Shown: positions 33,511 to 43,002, counted from the first letter of the stretch. The stretch is DNA of 64,000 nucleotides from CAWGUU01 sp963825765 (GCA_963825765.1 CAWGUU010000019.1:62001-126000); one strand, 5' to 3'. Notes: generated by a model not told the origin, from the sequence alone. Numbers and translations: made by a program.

Positions 33511-33553
33511 GCCTTGTTGAGCGGCGAGCCCTGCCGCCTGATACGGGAAACTC

Positions 33554-34825
33554 TCAGCTCACGGGCAGGCGCCAGCTGGTCAGCATCTCGTCGAAGTCGA
33601 ACGACGACCCCGAGCCGCCGTCGGAGGTGAAGCTGGCCAGCCAGAGGCGGCCCGGCACCGGCAGCATGACGACCCGCCCGTCGTCGCCGTCGATGGTGGC
33701 CATCACCTGCACGGCCTGGCCGGCGGGTAGGTCGAGCATGGTCACGCTGCTCACCTGCAGGGAGTACTCGGGCGGGAGCGGGACGGCCCCGTTGACCAGT
33801 CCGTCGGCGATCTCCCGCGCCGGCGGCACGTCGGGCGCGTCGAGGTGGGCGACCTCGACGCGGGCGCCGAGCGGGCCGACGGCGGAAAGGTCGGCACCGA
33901 AGACGGTGGTCGACGTCTGGTAGGTGGCAGGGACGTCGATCCTGCCGCCGGCGACGTCGTGGGTGATTCCCGGCCCGTGGGCGGCGGCGACGGCCACCAC
34001 CATCAGCACCCCGTTGAACGCGGCGTGGGCGGCGATCGAGCCGATCAGGCCCCGGCGCCAGTAGACGAACCCGAAGACCATGCCCATGACGAGGTAGTAC
34101 CGGAACTGGATCAGGCTCAGGTGGGCCAGGCTGAAGGCCACGGCGCTGAGGACCACCGCGGCCCACTTGCCCCGCCGCCGCAGGGACTCGGCGAGGAAGC
34201 CGCGGAAGACGAGCTCCTCCACGACGGGTGCCGCCACCACGATGACGAGGAAGCCCAGGACCAGGGCGCCGATCGATCCCTGAGAGGCGAGAAGGGCGGC
34301 GGACGGGTCGAGCACCGGGTGGCCGAGGACGAGGCGGAGCAGGGCCACCAAAAAGACGGCGCCGGCCGCGCCGACCACGAACCCCTCGGCCGCCCCGACG
34401 GCCGCGCTCTCCTTGCCGACCCACGGCCGCAGCCCCAGCGAGGCCGACCGGGCCAGCACCCACAGGGCGGCCATGCCGTAGTAGGCGAGGCCGAAGAACA
34501 GCGAGACCTTGACCGCGGTGGCCCGGTCCGCGCCCCCGGCGACGAAGGCGACGGCCATCACGATCTGCATCAGCAGGTTGACGCCGATGATGGCGGCGAC
34601 GGTGCGGGTGGCCCTGCTGCCCGCCCTACCGCCCGGGTCGCGGGGGAGCGGGACGAACTCGTCCTCGGCCCGGAGCCCCGGGCTGTCCAGGATCTGGTCC
34701 GGGGCCGGGCAGCTGCACATCAGGCACCGGTCGCGGCCGGTGTTGCCGTACCCGCACTGGCAGCGCCAGACGGTCGACCACTCGGTGTCCTCGAGGACGA
34801 CCGAGTCGTTCCGACGTCGGGCCAT
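33554..34825 (-). CDS. CPBP-family intramembrane metalloprotease with N-terminal zinc ribbon
   Basis: The 423-residue product starts with a zinc-ribbon-like WRCQCGYGNTGRDRCLMCSC (four to five Cys). It then has several membrane helices with the CPBP/CAAX protease motifs: PVVEELVFRGFLAESL (EExxxR) and FSLAHLSLIQF (FxxxH), followed by a later helix. The C-terminal 150 residues are a soluble beta-rich part of unknown role. CPBP proteins cleave prenylated or other membrane substrates. The interval 34826-34986 holds no gene; it contains two GGGATCAGGCC copies about 20 bases apart. Confidence 0.85.
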   Translation of the reverse strand: MARRRNDSVVLEDTEWSTVWRCQCGYGNTGRDRCLMCSCPAPDQILDSPGLRAEDEFVPLPRDPGGRAGSRATRTVAAIIGVNLLMQIVMAVAFVAGGADRATAVKVSLFFGLAYYGMAALWVLARSASLGLRPWVGKESAAVGAAEGFVVGAAGAVFLVALLRLVLGHPVLDPSAALLASQGSIGALVLGFLVIVVAAPVVEELVFRGFLAESLRRRGKWAAVVLSAVAFSLAHLSLIQFRYYLVMGMVFGFVYWRRGLIGSIAAHAAFNGVLMVVAVAAAHGPGITHDVAGGRIDVPATYQTSTTVFGADLSAVGPLGARVEVAHLDAPDVPPAREIADGLVNGAVPLPPEYSLQVSSVTMLDLPAGQAVQVMATIDGDDGRVVMLPVPGRLWLASFTSDGGSGSSFDFDEMLTSWRLPVS

Positions 34826-34986
34826 GTTCGCCCTGCTCTCTGTCTAGGAGCCGCCGAAAACCGCCGGTGGCCGAGCCGAACTGCGTACTACTCGGATCGG
34901 CGCGCCGGCGACGGACCTTGAGGAACTCTCCTGATCGGCTGGGGATCAGGCCCGACCGACCTGGGATCAGGCCGGGGGAGGGAGTG

Positions 34987-35310
34987 TCAGTTGTCCTGGA
35001 TCGACTTTTTACCGGTGCTGGCGCTCGTCCTGCTCGGCACGGCGTCCTTTACCTGCTCCCGCAGCTCCTTGAGCTGCTTGAGAGCCTCCTCGACGTGGTC
35101 GATCTCGGCCTCCGACAATGGGCCGCCGAGGTCGCCCAGCTGGGGGCCTCCGGGGGAGTAGGCCTTGCCGGGCCCGGAGACGCGGGCCCGCGGCTCGCCC
35201 GGGGGACCGGCCGGCATCTCGTTCAGCGCCCTGCTTCTCTGGGCACCGCTCGGGCCAGACCCGGTCGGCTCCACAGCCGGCGGGCCAGAGGCTTCCTGCT
35301 CCTCGCTCAT
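34987..35310 (-). CDS. Small hydrophilic coiled-coil protein
   Basis: ATG 35310 is preceded by GGAGG seven bases away, so I prefer it to the ATG at 35340, which lies inside a tandem repeat. The 107-residue product is Pro/Gly-rich at first and ends with a predicted amphipathic helix, LSEAEIDHVEEALKQLKELR. It has no membrane segment. Function unknown; the C-terminal helix could mediate oligomerisation. Confidence 0.6.
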   Translation of the reverse strand: MSEEQEASGPPAVEPTGSGPSGAQRSRALNEMPAGPPGEPRARVSGPGKAYSPGGPQLGDLGGPLSEAEIDHVEEALKQLKELREQVKDAVPSRTSASTGKKSIQDN

Positions 35311-35321
35311 CTCCATCCTCC

Positions 35322-35372
35322 ACATTTGAACTTCAGCCACACTTGAACGTCAGCCGTACTCGGACTTCAGCA
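35322..35372. repeat. Three 17-bp tandem units upstream of a small gene
   Basis: Units are ACATTTGAACTTCAGCC, ACACTTGAACGTCAGCC and GTACTCGGACTTCAGCA (35322-35372); a partial GACGTTCAGCC follows near 35390. They lie 12 bases upstream of the minus-strand ATG at 35310, in its leader region. Confidence 0.72.
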
Positions 35373-35396
35373 CCATCATGGCGCGCCTTTCGACGT

Positions 35397-36050
35397 TCAG
35401 CCGACAGCGGCCCGGCGGCGGGCCACAACCGTCACCAGCGGGGGCAGCACGACGGGGTCGTCGCCGGGGTGCACGCCGGTGAGCGCGGCCAGGTAGTCGG
35501 CCACCGGGCCGGGCCCGGCGCCGGCCTGCGACTCGGCCCACGCGTCGACCACCTCCAGCCCCGCGGCCCGCACCAGGGCGGGCAGCTCGGCGCCCACGTC
35601 GGGGTGCCGGGCGTCGGGCATGGAGAGCGGCAGGCCCGCCACCCGGCCCGCCGAGGTGATCGGCTCCTGGGCCACGATCCAACCGCCGGGCCTGACCGCC
35701 GCTCCCATCCTGGCCAAGACCATTGTCGGGTCGGCGACGTGCATGAGCAGGAACCGGCAGAACGCCAGGTCGACGGGCTCGGGCAGGAGCAGGTCCTCGG
35801 CCATCTGGGTGATGGCCACCACCTGGCTGGACGTGGCCGCGGCCGCCGCCACCAGGTCGCGGGCCGCCGGGTCGCTGTCGACGGCGTAGACGCGGCCGTC
35901 GTGGCCCACCACCTCGGCGAGGGCGACGCTGACGTCGCCCCCACCGGCTCCGACGTCGACGCAGCGCCACCCCTCGCGCAGGCCCAGCCGATCGAGGGCG
36001 GTGGTGAGGGGACGGCGGTAGACGTCGTTGCGCAGCCCGAGCTCCAACAT
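35397..36050 (-). CDS. Class I SAM-dependent methyltransferase
   Basis: ATG 36050 (MLELGLRNDVYRRPL) is used; the longer frame to 36176 would overlap mutY on the other strand. The 217-residue product has VDVGAGGGDVSVALAEVVG (SAM-binding motif I), YAVDSDPAA (motif II), FCRFLLMHVADP (motif IV) and RPGGWIVAQEP (motif V). The substrate is unknown. It is divergent from mutY with 20 bases between the starts. Confidence 0.85.
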   Translation of the reverse strand: MLELGLRNDVYRRPLTTALDRLGLREGWRCVDVGAGGGDVSVALAEVVGHDGRVYAVDSDPAARDLVAAAAATSSQVVAITQMAEDLLLPEPVDLAFCRFLLMHVADPTMVLARMGAAVRPGGWIVAQEPITSAGRVAGLPLSMPDARHPDVGAELPALVRAAGLEVVDAWAESQAGAGPGPVADYLAALTGVHPGDDPVVLPPLVTVVARRRAAVG

Positions 36051-36070
36051 GCGCGCTGACCCTATTAGGC

Positions 36071-36988
36071 GTGGCGTTAGGCTCCCGGCCGGTGGCTCCG
36101 GGATGCTCGCCCGCCCAGGTGGCTCTGCTGGCGTGGGGTGAGGCGCACCGCCGTGACCTGCCGTGGCGGCGGACACGCGACCCGTGGGCGGTGCTGGTCA
36201 GCGAGCTCATGCTCCAGCAGACGCAGGTTGCCCGCGTCGTGCCCCGCTTCACCCGCTTCCTCGACAGGTTCCCGACGGCGGCGGCGTGCGCGGCGGCGGG
36301 CGTCGGCGACGTGGTGGCTGAGTGGGCCGGGCTCGGCTACAACCGCCGGGCGGTGAACCTGCACCGGGCCGCGGTCGCCGTCGTCGACCGCCACGGGGGT
36401 GCGCTGCCGCGGGACCTCGCCGCCCTCGTCGCCCTGCCGGGCGTCGGCCCGTACACGGCCCGGGCGGTGCTGGCCTTCGCCTTCGGCGACGACGCCGGCG
36501 TGGTCGAGGTCAACACGTCCCGGGTGCTGGCCCGGGCCTTCGCCGGGCGCCGGCAGGTTCGGGCCGAGGCCCAGTCGACGGCCGACGGGCTGGTACCTCC
36601 CGGCGAGGGCTGGGCGTGGAACCAGTCGATGATCGACCTGGGCGCCACGGTGTGCGGGAAGTCGGTCGGCCCGTCCTCCGCGGGCGCCTGCGCCCGCTGC
36701 CCGCTGGTGCCGACCTGCGCCTGGGCCTCGGCCGGGTGGCCGGCGCCCGACCCTTCGGTGGGCTCGGCCGGGGCCCGCGGCCGGCAGTCGACCTTCGCCG
36801 GCTCCGATCGCCAGGGCCGCGGTCGGCTGGTCGACGCCCTCCGCCGGGGACCGGTGGCGCCGGCCGACGCGGCCGCGACCGCCGGCTGGCCCGACGACCC
36901 GGACCGGGCCCGCCGGGTGGCCGGGAGCCTCGTCGCCGACGGTCTGGCCACCCTCGACGGGGCCAGCGGGGTCCTCCGCCTGCCCTGA
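36071..36988 (+). CDS. mutY: MutY-like adenine glycosylase, atypical
   Basis: The 305-residue product has the helix-hairpin-helix glycosylase core: SELMLQQTQVARVVPRF (catalytic Glu45), LPGVGPYTARAVLAFAFG (HhH) and VVEVNTSRVLARAF. MutY removes adenine opposite 8-oxoguanine. Three oddities are seen. The HhH-following Asp (Asp138 in E. coli) is Glu146. The Fe-S cysteines are C195-x11-C-x2-C-x5-C216 rather than x6. The C-terminal NUDIX-like 8-oxoG recognition domain is missing. GTG 36092 is an alternative start. It may be a divergent paralogue with changed specificity. Confidence 0.85.
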   Translation: MALGSRPVAPGCSPAQVALLAWGEAHRRDLPWRRTRDPWAVLVSELMLQQTQVARVVPRFTRFLDRFPTAAACAAAGVGDVVAEWAGLGYNRRAVNLHRAAVAVVDRHGGALPRDLAALVALPGVGPYTARAVLAFAFGDDAGVVEVNTSRVLARAFAGRRQVRAEAQSTADGLVPPGEGWAWNQSMIDLGATVCGKSVGPSSAGACARCPLVPTCAWASAGWPAPDPSVGSAGARGRQSTFAGSDRQGRGRLVDALRRGPVAPADAAATAGWPDDPDRARRVAGSLVADGLATLDGASGVLRLP

Positions 36989-37064
36989 CCCGGCGTGTCC
37001 GCGCTCGCGGCAGCAAAGTCGGGCGGGGTGTCGCCCGGTGGGCCGGAAGTACCCTGGTCACCCG

Positions 37065-37883
37065 ATGATGACGGTCACGTTCCACGGGGCGCGCGGCCTG
37101 GCCCCGTTGCCGGGGCCGGGCAACCGCCGCTACGGCACGCGCACCGCCTGCGTCGCCCTGGAGGTCGACGGCGAGGAGCCGCTCCTCCTCGACCTGGGCT
37201 CCGGCCTGGCGTCGTTCGCTCCGGCTGCTGACCTGCCCTTCAGGGGGAGCGCGCTGCTGACCCACCTGCACCGGGGCCACCTCGAGGGGCTGGCCGGATT
37301 CGTGCCGTTGGACCAGCCGGGCGCCCGGCTCGACGTCTTCGGGCCCCGACCCGACGAGGCGCCCCTGGCCCGGGTGATGGCCGGCGTCCTCGGCCCTCGC
37401 CGGTGGTTGGGCACGCTCCGCTTCCACGAGGCCTTCGACGAGGACTTCGCCGTCGGGCAGGCCAAGGTGATGGTGCGCGGCGTCGCCCACCGCGGGGTGC
37501 CGACCAACGGCTACCGGGTCGAGTGGGACGGGATCAGCGTCGCCTACGTGAGCGACCACGAGCCGCCAGCCGACCTGGCCGGCGTGCCCGAGCCCGTCCT
37601 CGAGCTGGCTGCCGGTGTCGACCTTCTGATCCACGACGCCCAACACAGCGACGCCGAGTGGCCGGCAAAGGCCGGCGACGGCCACAGCCCCGCCGCCTAC
37701 GCAGTGCAGGTGGCGAGGGAGGCCGGCGCCCGGCGACTGGCCCTCTTCCACCACCACCCCGACCGGGACGACGACGCCCTGGACAGGGTGCTCGATGTGG
37801 CCCGCCGCACCGGCGAGCGGCTGGGCGTCGACGAGGTGGTCGCCGCCGCCGACGGCCTCGTCGTCCGGCTCGGCGAGCGGTGA
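37065..37883 (+). CDS. Metallo-beta-lactamase-fold hydrolase with altered HxHxDH motif
   Basis: ATG 37065 (a second ATG follows directly) gives 272 residues. The first MBL motif reads THLHRGHLEG (His67, His69, Gly71, His72), with the usual Asp replaced by Gly. Later motifs are intact: AYVSDHE, LLIHDAQHSD and ALFHHHPDRDD. The pattern is that of RNase Z/cyclic-nucleotide phosphodiesterase-like MBL proteins. Its stop overlaps the flavin reductase start (GTGA at 37880). Confidence 0.82.
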   Translation: MMTVTFHGARGLAPLPGPGNRRYGTRTACVALEVDGEEPLLLDLGSGLASFAPAADLPFRGSALLTHLHRGHLEGLAGFVPLDQPGARLDVFGPRPDEAPLARVMAGVLGPRRWLGTLRFHEAFDEDFAVGQAKVMVRGVAHRGVPTNGYRVEWDGISVAYVSDHEPPADLAGVPEPVLELAAGVDLLIHDAQHSDAEWPAKAGDGHSPAAYAVQVAREAGARRLALFHHHPDRDDDALDRVLDVARRTGERLGVDEVVAAADGLVVRLGER

Positions 37884-38389
37884 GCGTCGCAGAGGGGAAC
37901 GGGACGGGCCGCGGCGCCGTCGACCAGGCCCGTTTCCGCCAGGTCCTCGGCCACTTCGCCACCGGCGTCACGGTCATCACCGCGATGGACGACGACGGGC
38001 CGGCGGGGATGTCGGTGAACTCGTTCACGTCGGTGTCGCTGGACCCGCCGCTGGTGGCGTTCTGCGTGGGCAACCGGTCGACCACGTGGCCCAGGATCCG
38101 GGCCCGTGGGCGGTTCTGCGTGAACATCCTGGCTTCGGACCAGGAGGCGCTGTCGCGGATCTTCGCCGGCCCGCCGGCCTCCCGGTTCACCGGCCTCGGC
38201 TGGCGCCCGTCGCCCTCGGGGGCACCGCTGATCGACGGGGCGCTGGCCTGGGTCGAAGCCACCGTCGAGGCGGTGCACCCGGCCGGGGACCACACGATGG
38301 TGATCGGCAGGGTCCACCAGCTCGACGTCGCCCACGAGGGCCCGCCGCTGGTGTTCTTTCGGGGCGGCTACGGTCGCTTCGAACCCTGA
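37880..38389 (+). CDS. Flavin reductase domain protein (HpaC/NTAB type)
   Basis: GTG 37880 gives 169 residues with FRQVLGHFATGVTVITAMDD, GMSVNSFTSVSLDPPLVAFC (FMN-binding split barrel), RGRFCVNILASDQEALSRIFAG, and HTMVIGRVHQL near the C-terminus. Members reduce FMN or FAD with NAD(P)H and often supply a monooxygenase. No monooxygenase gene is next to it. Gene overlaps on both sides (GTGA and TGATG) tie it to the MBL and RmlC-like genes. Confidence 0.9.
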   Translation: MSVAEGNGTGRGAVDQARFRQVLGHFATGVTVITAMDDDGPAGMSVNSFTSVSLDPPLVAFCVGNRSTTWPRIRARGRFCVNILASDQEALSRIFAGPPASRFTGLGWRPSPSGAPLIDGALAWVEATVEAVHPAGDHTMVIGRVHQLDVAHEGPPLVFFRGGYGRFEP

Positions 38390-38946
38390 TGGAACCCACC
38401 ACCGTCACCGAGTCCGACGTCATCGCCGGCGTGTTCGTCGTCGTGCCGGCCGCGTTCGGCGACGCCCGCGGCCGCTTCGTCGAGTCCTACCGGCGCTCGT
38501 GGTTCCCGCTCGGCCGGGAGATGGTGCAGGGCAACCGGTCCGACAAGCAGGCCGGCGCCCTGGTCGGGCTCCACTACCACCTGCACCAGGCCGACTACTG
38601 GTACTTCACCAAGGGCCAGGCGCGGGTGGTGCTCCACGACCTGCGCGAGGGGTCCAAGACCGACAGGGCCACGCTGGTGCTGGACATGGGCGACGAGGAC
38701 GGTCGGGGCGTGTTCATCCCGCCCGGTGTGGCCCATGGCTTCGCCGCCGTCACCGACCTCACCATCACCTACCTGGTCGACCAGTACTACAACCCCGAGG
38801 ACGAGCTGGGCGTGGCCTGGGACGACCCCGAGATCGACGCCGATTGGGGTGTCGCCGATCCGGTCGTGTCCGACCGCGACCGCAGCAACCCGAGCCGGGC
38901 CGAGATCCCCGCCGGCCGCAAGCCCTACGCGGGGTTGCGCACGTAG
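38389..38946 (+). CDS. dTDP-4-dehydrorhamnose 3,5-epimerase-like protein
   Basis: ATG 38389 overlaps the previous stop. The 185-residue cupin has the RmlC pattern: DARGRFVESYRRSWFP, QGNRSDKQAGALVGLHYH (catalytic His in GLHYH), YFTKGQARVVLHDLREGSKT, FIPPGVAHGFAAV and YNPEDELGVAWDDPEI. RmlC epimerises dTDP-4-keto-6-deoxyglucose on the way to rhamnose. Other rhamnose genes are not adjacent, so it may act in another deoxysugar route, possibly for the glycan cluster further along. The end overlaps the convergent thioredoxin-like gene by 22 bases. Confidence 0.85.
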   Translation: MEPTTVTESDVIAGVFVVVPAAFGDARGRFVESYRRSWFPLGREMVQGNRSDKQAGALVGLHYHLHQADYWYFTKGQARVVLHDLREGSKTDRATLVLDMGDEDGRGVFIPPGVAHGFAAVTDLTITYLVDQYYNPEDELGVAWDDPEIDADWGVADPVVSDRDRSNPSRAEIPAGRKPYAGLRT

Positions 38947-39314
38947 TCGTCGAAGGCGGCCACCCCTACCAGGCGGGCCTTCACGCGGCCGTCGGCGTCG
39001 GCCAGCAGCACGGTGGGTGCGCTGCGGACGCGAAAGACCCCGGCCAACCCGGGCTGCTCGGTGGCGTCGACCATGACCACGTTGGCCGTCGGGTCGGACA
39101 CCCGGAGCCGGGCCGCGATCGGCCCGCAGCTGGCGCAGTACGGCGTGCTGAACACGACCCACGTGCGTTCGGCGCCGGCGCGGATCGACTGCGGGACGAG
39201 GGGGGTGGTCGGGCGGTCGGCCCGCACGCCGGCCCGCCACTGGCGGTACAGACGGCCGAGCAGGAGGATGGCGAACAGCAGAACCACCACCACGAAGAGC
39301 CTGATCGGGATCAC
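38925..39314 (-). CDS. Membrane-anchored thioredoxin-like protein
   Basis: GTG 39314 gives 129 residues. An N-terminal membrane helix (IRLFVVVVLLFAILLLG) is followed by a thioredoxin fold with the active site VVFSTPYCASCGPIAARL (CASC) and the cis-Pro in RVRSAPTVLLAD. The domain probably faces outside and forms or reduces disulfides. It follows the DUF4395 gene on the same strand; this pairing is common in Actinobacteria. Confidence 0.85.
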   Translation of the reverse strand: MIPIRLFVVVVLLFAILLLGRLYRQWRAGVRADRPTTPLVPQSIRAGAERTWVVFSTPYCASCGPIAARLRVSDPTANVVMVDATEQPGLAGVFRVRSAPTVLLADADGRVKARLVGVAAFDDYVRNPA

Positions 39315-39318
39315 GGCA

Positions 39319-39350
39319 TCAACCGGTCACTGGCTCAACCGGTCACTGGG
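39319..39350. repeat. Exact 16-bp tandem duplication spanning a stop codon
   Basis: TCAACCGGTCACTGGC and TCAACCGGTCACTGGG follow each other directly, differing only in the last base. The second copy contains the TGA stop (minus strand) of the DUF4395 gene at 39343. The first copy fills the spacer before the thioredoxin-like gene. Confidence 0.8.
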
Positions 39351-39810
39351 AGAGGGCGATGCCGCGGCGGCGGGCGACGAACAGGTAGATCTCGCACCCG
39401 ACGCAGATGCCGGTGGTGGCAGACAGGCCGGCCAGCACCGCCACGACCAAGGCGAGCCCCCATCCCAGGACCGACGCCCCGGCCAGGAAGGCCACCGTGC
39501 CGGCGGTGAGGAACAGCACGCCCACGGCCGCCGCGAACCGCGGCGGGCGCGGGTCCTCCAGCTCCGACGGCGGGCCCAGCCGCGGCTTGATCACCTCGGC
39601 GTAGAGGCGGAGGAACGGGCCGTACTTGGAACCGAACGCGGCGCCCAGCGCCAGCACGACGGCGAAGAGGGGCACGACCGGGCGCCAGTCGAGGAGGAAC
39701 CCACCCAGGAGGCACACGGTGAGCACGGCCTGGTTGAAGCGCGGGCCCCTGGGGTCGATCGCCTTCGGGTCAGTTCGATTCGGTTCAGACGGCTTCGGGT
39801 TTCCGGCCAT
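39343..39810 (-). CDS. DUF4395 membrane protein
   Basis: ATG 39810 (MAGNPKPSEP) is used, because the longer frame runs into low-quality sequence and the next plus-strand gene. The 155-residue product has DPRGPRFNQAVLTVCLLGGF, four membrane helices (VPLFAVVLALGAAFG, VGVLFLTAGTVAFLAG, LGWGLALVVAVLAGLS) and the C-terminal hallmark GICVGCEIYLFVARR with two cysteines. It is probably a redox partner of the adjacent thioredoxin-like protein, passing electrons across the membrane; that role is inference from pairing. Confidence 0.85.
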   Translation of the reverse strand: MAGNPKPSEPNRTDPKAIDPRGPRFNQAVLTVCLLGGFLLDWRPVVPLFAVVLALGAAFGSKYGPFLRLYAEVIKPRLGPPSELEDPRPPRFAAAVGVLFLTAGTVAFLAGASVLGWGLALVVAVLAGLSATTGICVGCEIYLFVARRRGIALSQ

Positions 39811-39889
39811 GACCGTCAGTGTAAACCTGACCGCAAGAGTCGACATTCCCCCGGACTTCGGGACAGCGAGACGGTGAGAAGGTGGGCGG

Positions 39890-40138
39890 GTGAACCGTGA
39901 CCTGGCCGGGCGGGTGGTGGTGGTCGGCTGCGAGCTGGCGGCCGTGGCCCGCCGGCTGGCGGCCGACGGGGCGACGGTGGTCGTCGTCGGCGACGACGCC
40001 GAAGCGGCCGGTGAGCTGCTTGTCGCCATCGAGGCGGACGGCGCCGGCCGGGCGGCGTTCTTCAGGACGTCGGCTCCGGTGCCCGGCGACGCCGATCTCG
40101 TCGCTCTCGCCGAGCTCGTCGACGAGCTGAGCCGCTGA
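39890..40138 (+). CDS. Small Rossmann-like hypothetical protein
   Basis: GTG 39890 gives 82 residues: LAGRVVVVGCELAAVARRLA, then GATVVVVGDDAEAAGELLVAIEADG and SAPVPGDADLVALAELVDELS. This looks like the first half of a short-chain dehydrogenase fold (strand, helix, strand, helix) without the catalytic Tyr-Lys part. It may be a truncated or regulatory form. No membrane helix is seen. Confidence 0.55.
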   Translation: MNRDLAGRVVVVGCELAAVARRLAADGATVVVVGDDAEAAGELLVAIEADGAGRAAFFRTSAPVPGDADLVALAELVDELSR

Positions 40139-40196
40139 CCGGCGGATCACCGCTGCCGGGGGCACTCGTCGTGGTCAGTCGCGGTCAAACGGCGGC

Positions 40197-40943
40197 ATGC
40201 TAGGTGGGATGGGACGAGCTGCCGGGCGACCGGTCATCGGGATCACCGCCTACCCCCGCGTCGTCGACACCAAGACCGGGCCGACCCTGCTCCACACCGT
40301 CTCCCGGTTCTACATCGAGTGCGTCGAAAGAGCGGGCGGGCTTCCGCTGATCCTGCCGGTGATGGACCCCGAGTCGGTGGAGGAATCGCTGGCGTGCGTC
40401 CACGGAGTGCTCCTGACGGGCGGGGGCGACGTCCAGCCCGCCCGCTACCACGCCCGGCCGACGTCCGAAACCAGTGAGGTCGACCCCACTCGAGACGCCT
40501 ACGAGATCCGGCTGCTCGAGGTGGCGATCGCCGACGACCTGCCCCTGCTGGCCACCTGCCGGGGCATGCAGGTCCTCAACGTCACCATGGGAGGGTCGCT
40601 CCTGCAGCACGTGCCGGCCGTCACCGGTCAGGACCACGCCCAGTACGAGCGGTGGCGGGAGTCGGTGCACATGGTCAAGATCGAGCCCGACAGCCACCTG
40701 GCCGAGGCCCTGGGCACCACCGAGGTCGAGGTCAACTCCCTGCATCATCAGGCCGTCGACCAGGCGGCGGACGGCACGAGGGCCGTGGCCTGGGCCGACG
40801 ACGGCACGGTGGAGGCCATCGAGGTTCCCGGCAGCCCCCACATCGTCGCCGTCCAATGGCACCCGGAGCTCATGGAGGACCTCCCCGAGCAGCAGGGACT
40901 GTTCCGCCAGCTCGTGTCCCACGCCTCTCAGCGGCGGGGATGA
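40197..40943 (+). CDS. Peptidase C26 glutamine amidotransferase-like hydrolase (PuuD-like)
   Basis: ATG 40197 or 40209 starts the 248-residue product. Motifs are RPVIGITAYPRV, HGVLLTGGGDVQPARYH, LPLLATCRGMQVLNVTMGGSL (nucleophile Cys in ATCRGMQ), EVNSLHHQAVDQ and IVAVQWHPELMED (His-x-Glu of the triad). The family hydrolyses gamma-glutamyl bonds, for example gamma-glutamyl-GABA in putrescine breakdown. No other puu genes are near, so the substrate is open. Confidence 0.9.
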   Translation: MLGGMGRAAGRPVIGITAYPRVVDTKTGPTLLHTVSRFYIECVERAGGLPLILPVMDPESVEESLACVHGVLLTGGGDVQPARYHARPTSETSEVDPTRDAYEIRLLEVAIADDLPLLATCRGMQVLNVTMGGSLLQHVPAVTGQDHAQYERWRESVHMVKIEPDSHLAEALGTTEVEVNSLHHQAVDQAADGTRAVAWADDGTVEAIEVPGSPHIVAVQWHPELMEDLPEQQGLFRQLVSHASQRRG

Positions 40944-40949
40944 TCGCGG

Positions 40950-40990
40950 CGGACCTATTTGTTACTATCTACGTAGGAGAAATTCCATCC
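40950..40990 (+). promoter_or_regulatory. AT-rich promoter/operator region before sufB
   Basis: The stretch with TATTTGTTACTATCTACGTA is far more AT-rich than its surroundings. It holds a -10-like TACTAT and a perfect 8-base palindrome CTACGTAG overlapping TAGGAG. It is probably the sufB promoter, with a site for a regulator such as an Rrf2-type Fe-S sensor. Regulator identity is inference. Confidence 0.5.
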
Positions 40991-41012
40991 CTCTTGGAAG
41001 CTGGTGTTGCTG

Positions 41013-42413
<1,401 letters not shown>

Positions 42414-42419
42414 TTCCCG

Positions 42420-42968
42420 TCAGAGCGCGAGCAGCTCACCGACGTCGATCACCAGGCCGGGGACGACGTCGGTGACGAGTTGCTCGCCCGGCTCGACGAC
42501 GATCGGCTTGGCGTAGGCCTTGCCGACGAGGCGGTAGACCTCGACCCTGGCGGCCTCGGGCCACACGATCCAGTATTCGGCGATTCCGAACCGGGCGTAC
42601 AGCTCGCGCTTGCGGACGAAGTCGTGGCGTGGGTCGGACAGCACCTCGACCACGAGCGTCGGCGGGCCCTGGATGTTCGGGGCCGTGATCCGGTGGAGGT
42701 CGGCTTCGGACAAGTAGATCGCGTCGGGCTGGAGGGTCACCGTGTCGGACAGCACGACGTCGCAGGGAGCGATGTACGCGTGACCGACGCCTTGGCGCCG
42801 GACGTGCTCGACGAACGCGATGCCGATGCGCAGGACGAGGTCCTGATGTCGGGTTGAGGGCGCGGCCATCTCGAACAGCTCCCCGTCGATGAGCTCGAAG
42901 CGCCGGCCGTCGTCGGGGAGGGCCGCGTAGTCGGCATAGGTGAGCGTGCGGGGCTGCTCGACTGCCAT
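42420..42968 (-). CDS. Uma2-family (DUF820) putative nuclease
   Basis: ATG 42968 gives 182 residues. The family pattern is clear: TYADYAALPDDGRRFELIDGEL, APCDVVLSDTVTLQPDAIYL, LVVEVLSDPRHDFVRKRELY and YARFGIAEYWIVWPEAARVE. The E/D...D...E-V-K spacing suggests a PD-(D/E)XK nuclease fold. The biological role of Uma2 proteins is not settled; they are often in many copies and sometimes near mobile DNA. It is convergent with sufB, 6 bases apart. Confidence 0.9.
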   Translation of the reverse strand: MAVEQPRTLTYADYAALPDDGRRFELIDGELFEMAAPSTRHQDLVLRIGIAFVEHVRRQGVGHAYIAPCDVVLSDTVTLQPDAIYLSEADLHRITAPNIQGPPTLVVEVLSDPRHDFVRKRELYARFGIAEYWIVWPEAARVEVYRLVGKAYAKPIVVEPGEQLVTDVVPGLVIDVGELLAL

Positions 42969-43002
42969 GGGCAAAGGATACGACCGGCCTGCCGACAGCC
43001 GC

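Noticed and set aside
40944..41012. Riboswitch before sufB
   Set aside because: The region is too short, with only one 8-base palindrome; a promoter/operator explains it better.
42420..42968. Uma2 gene as part of a restriction or defence system
   Set aside because: No methyltransferase, helicase or other defence gene is adjacent; neighbours are sufB and a ligase.
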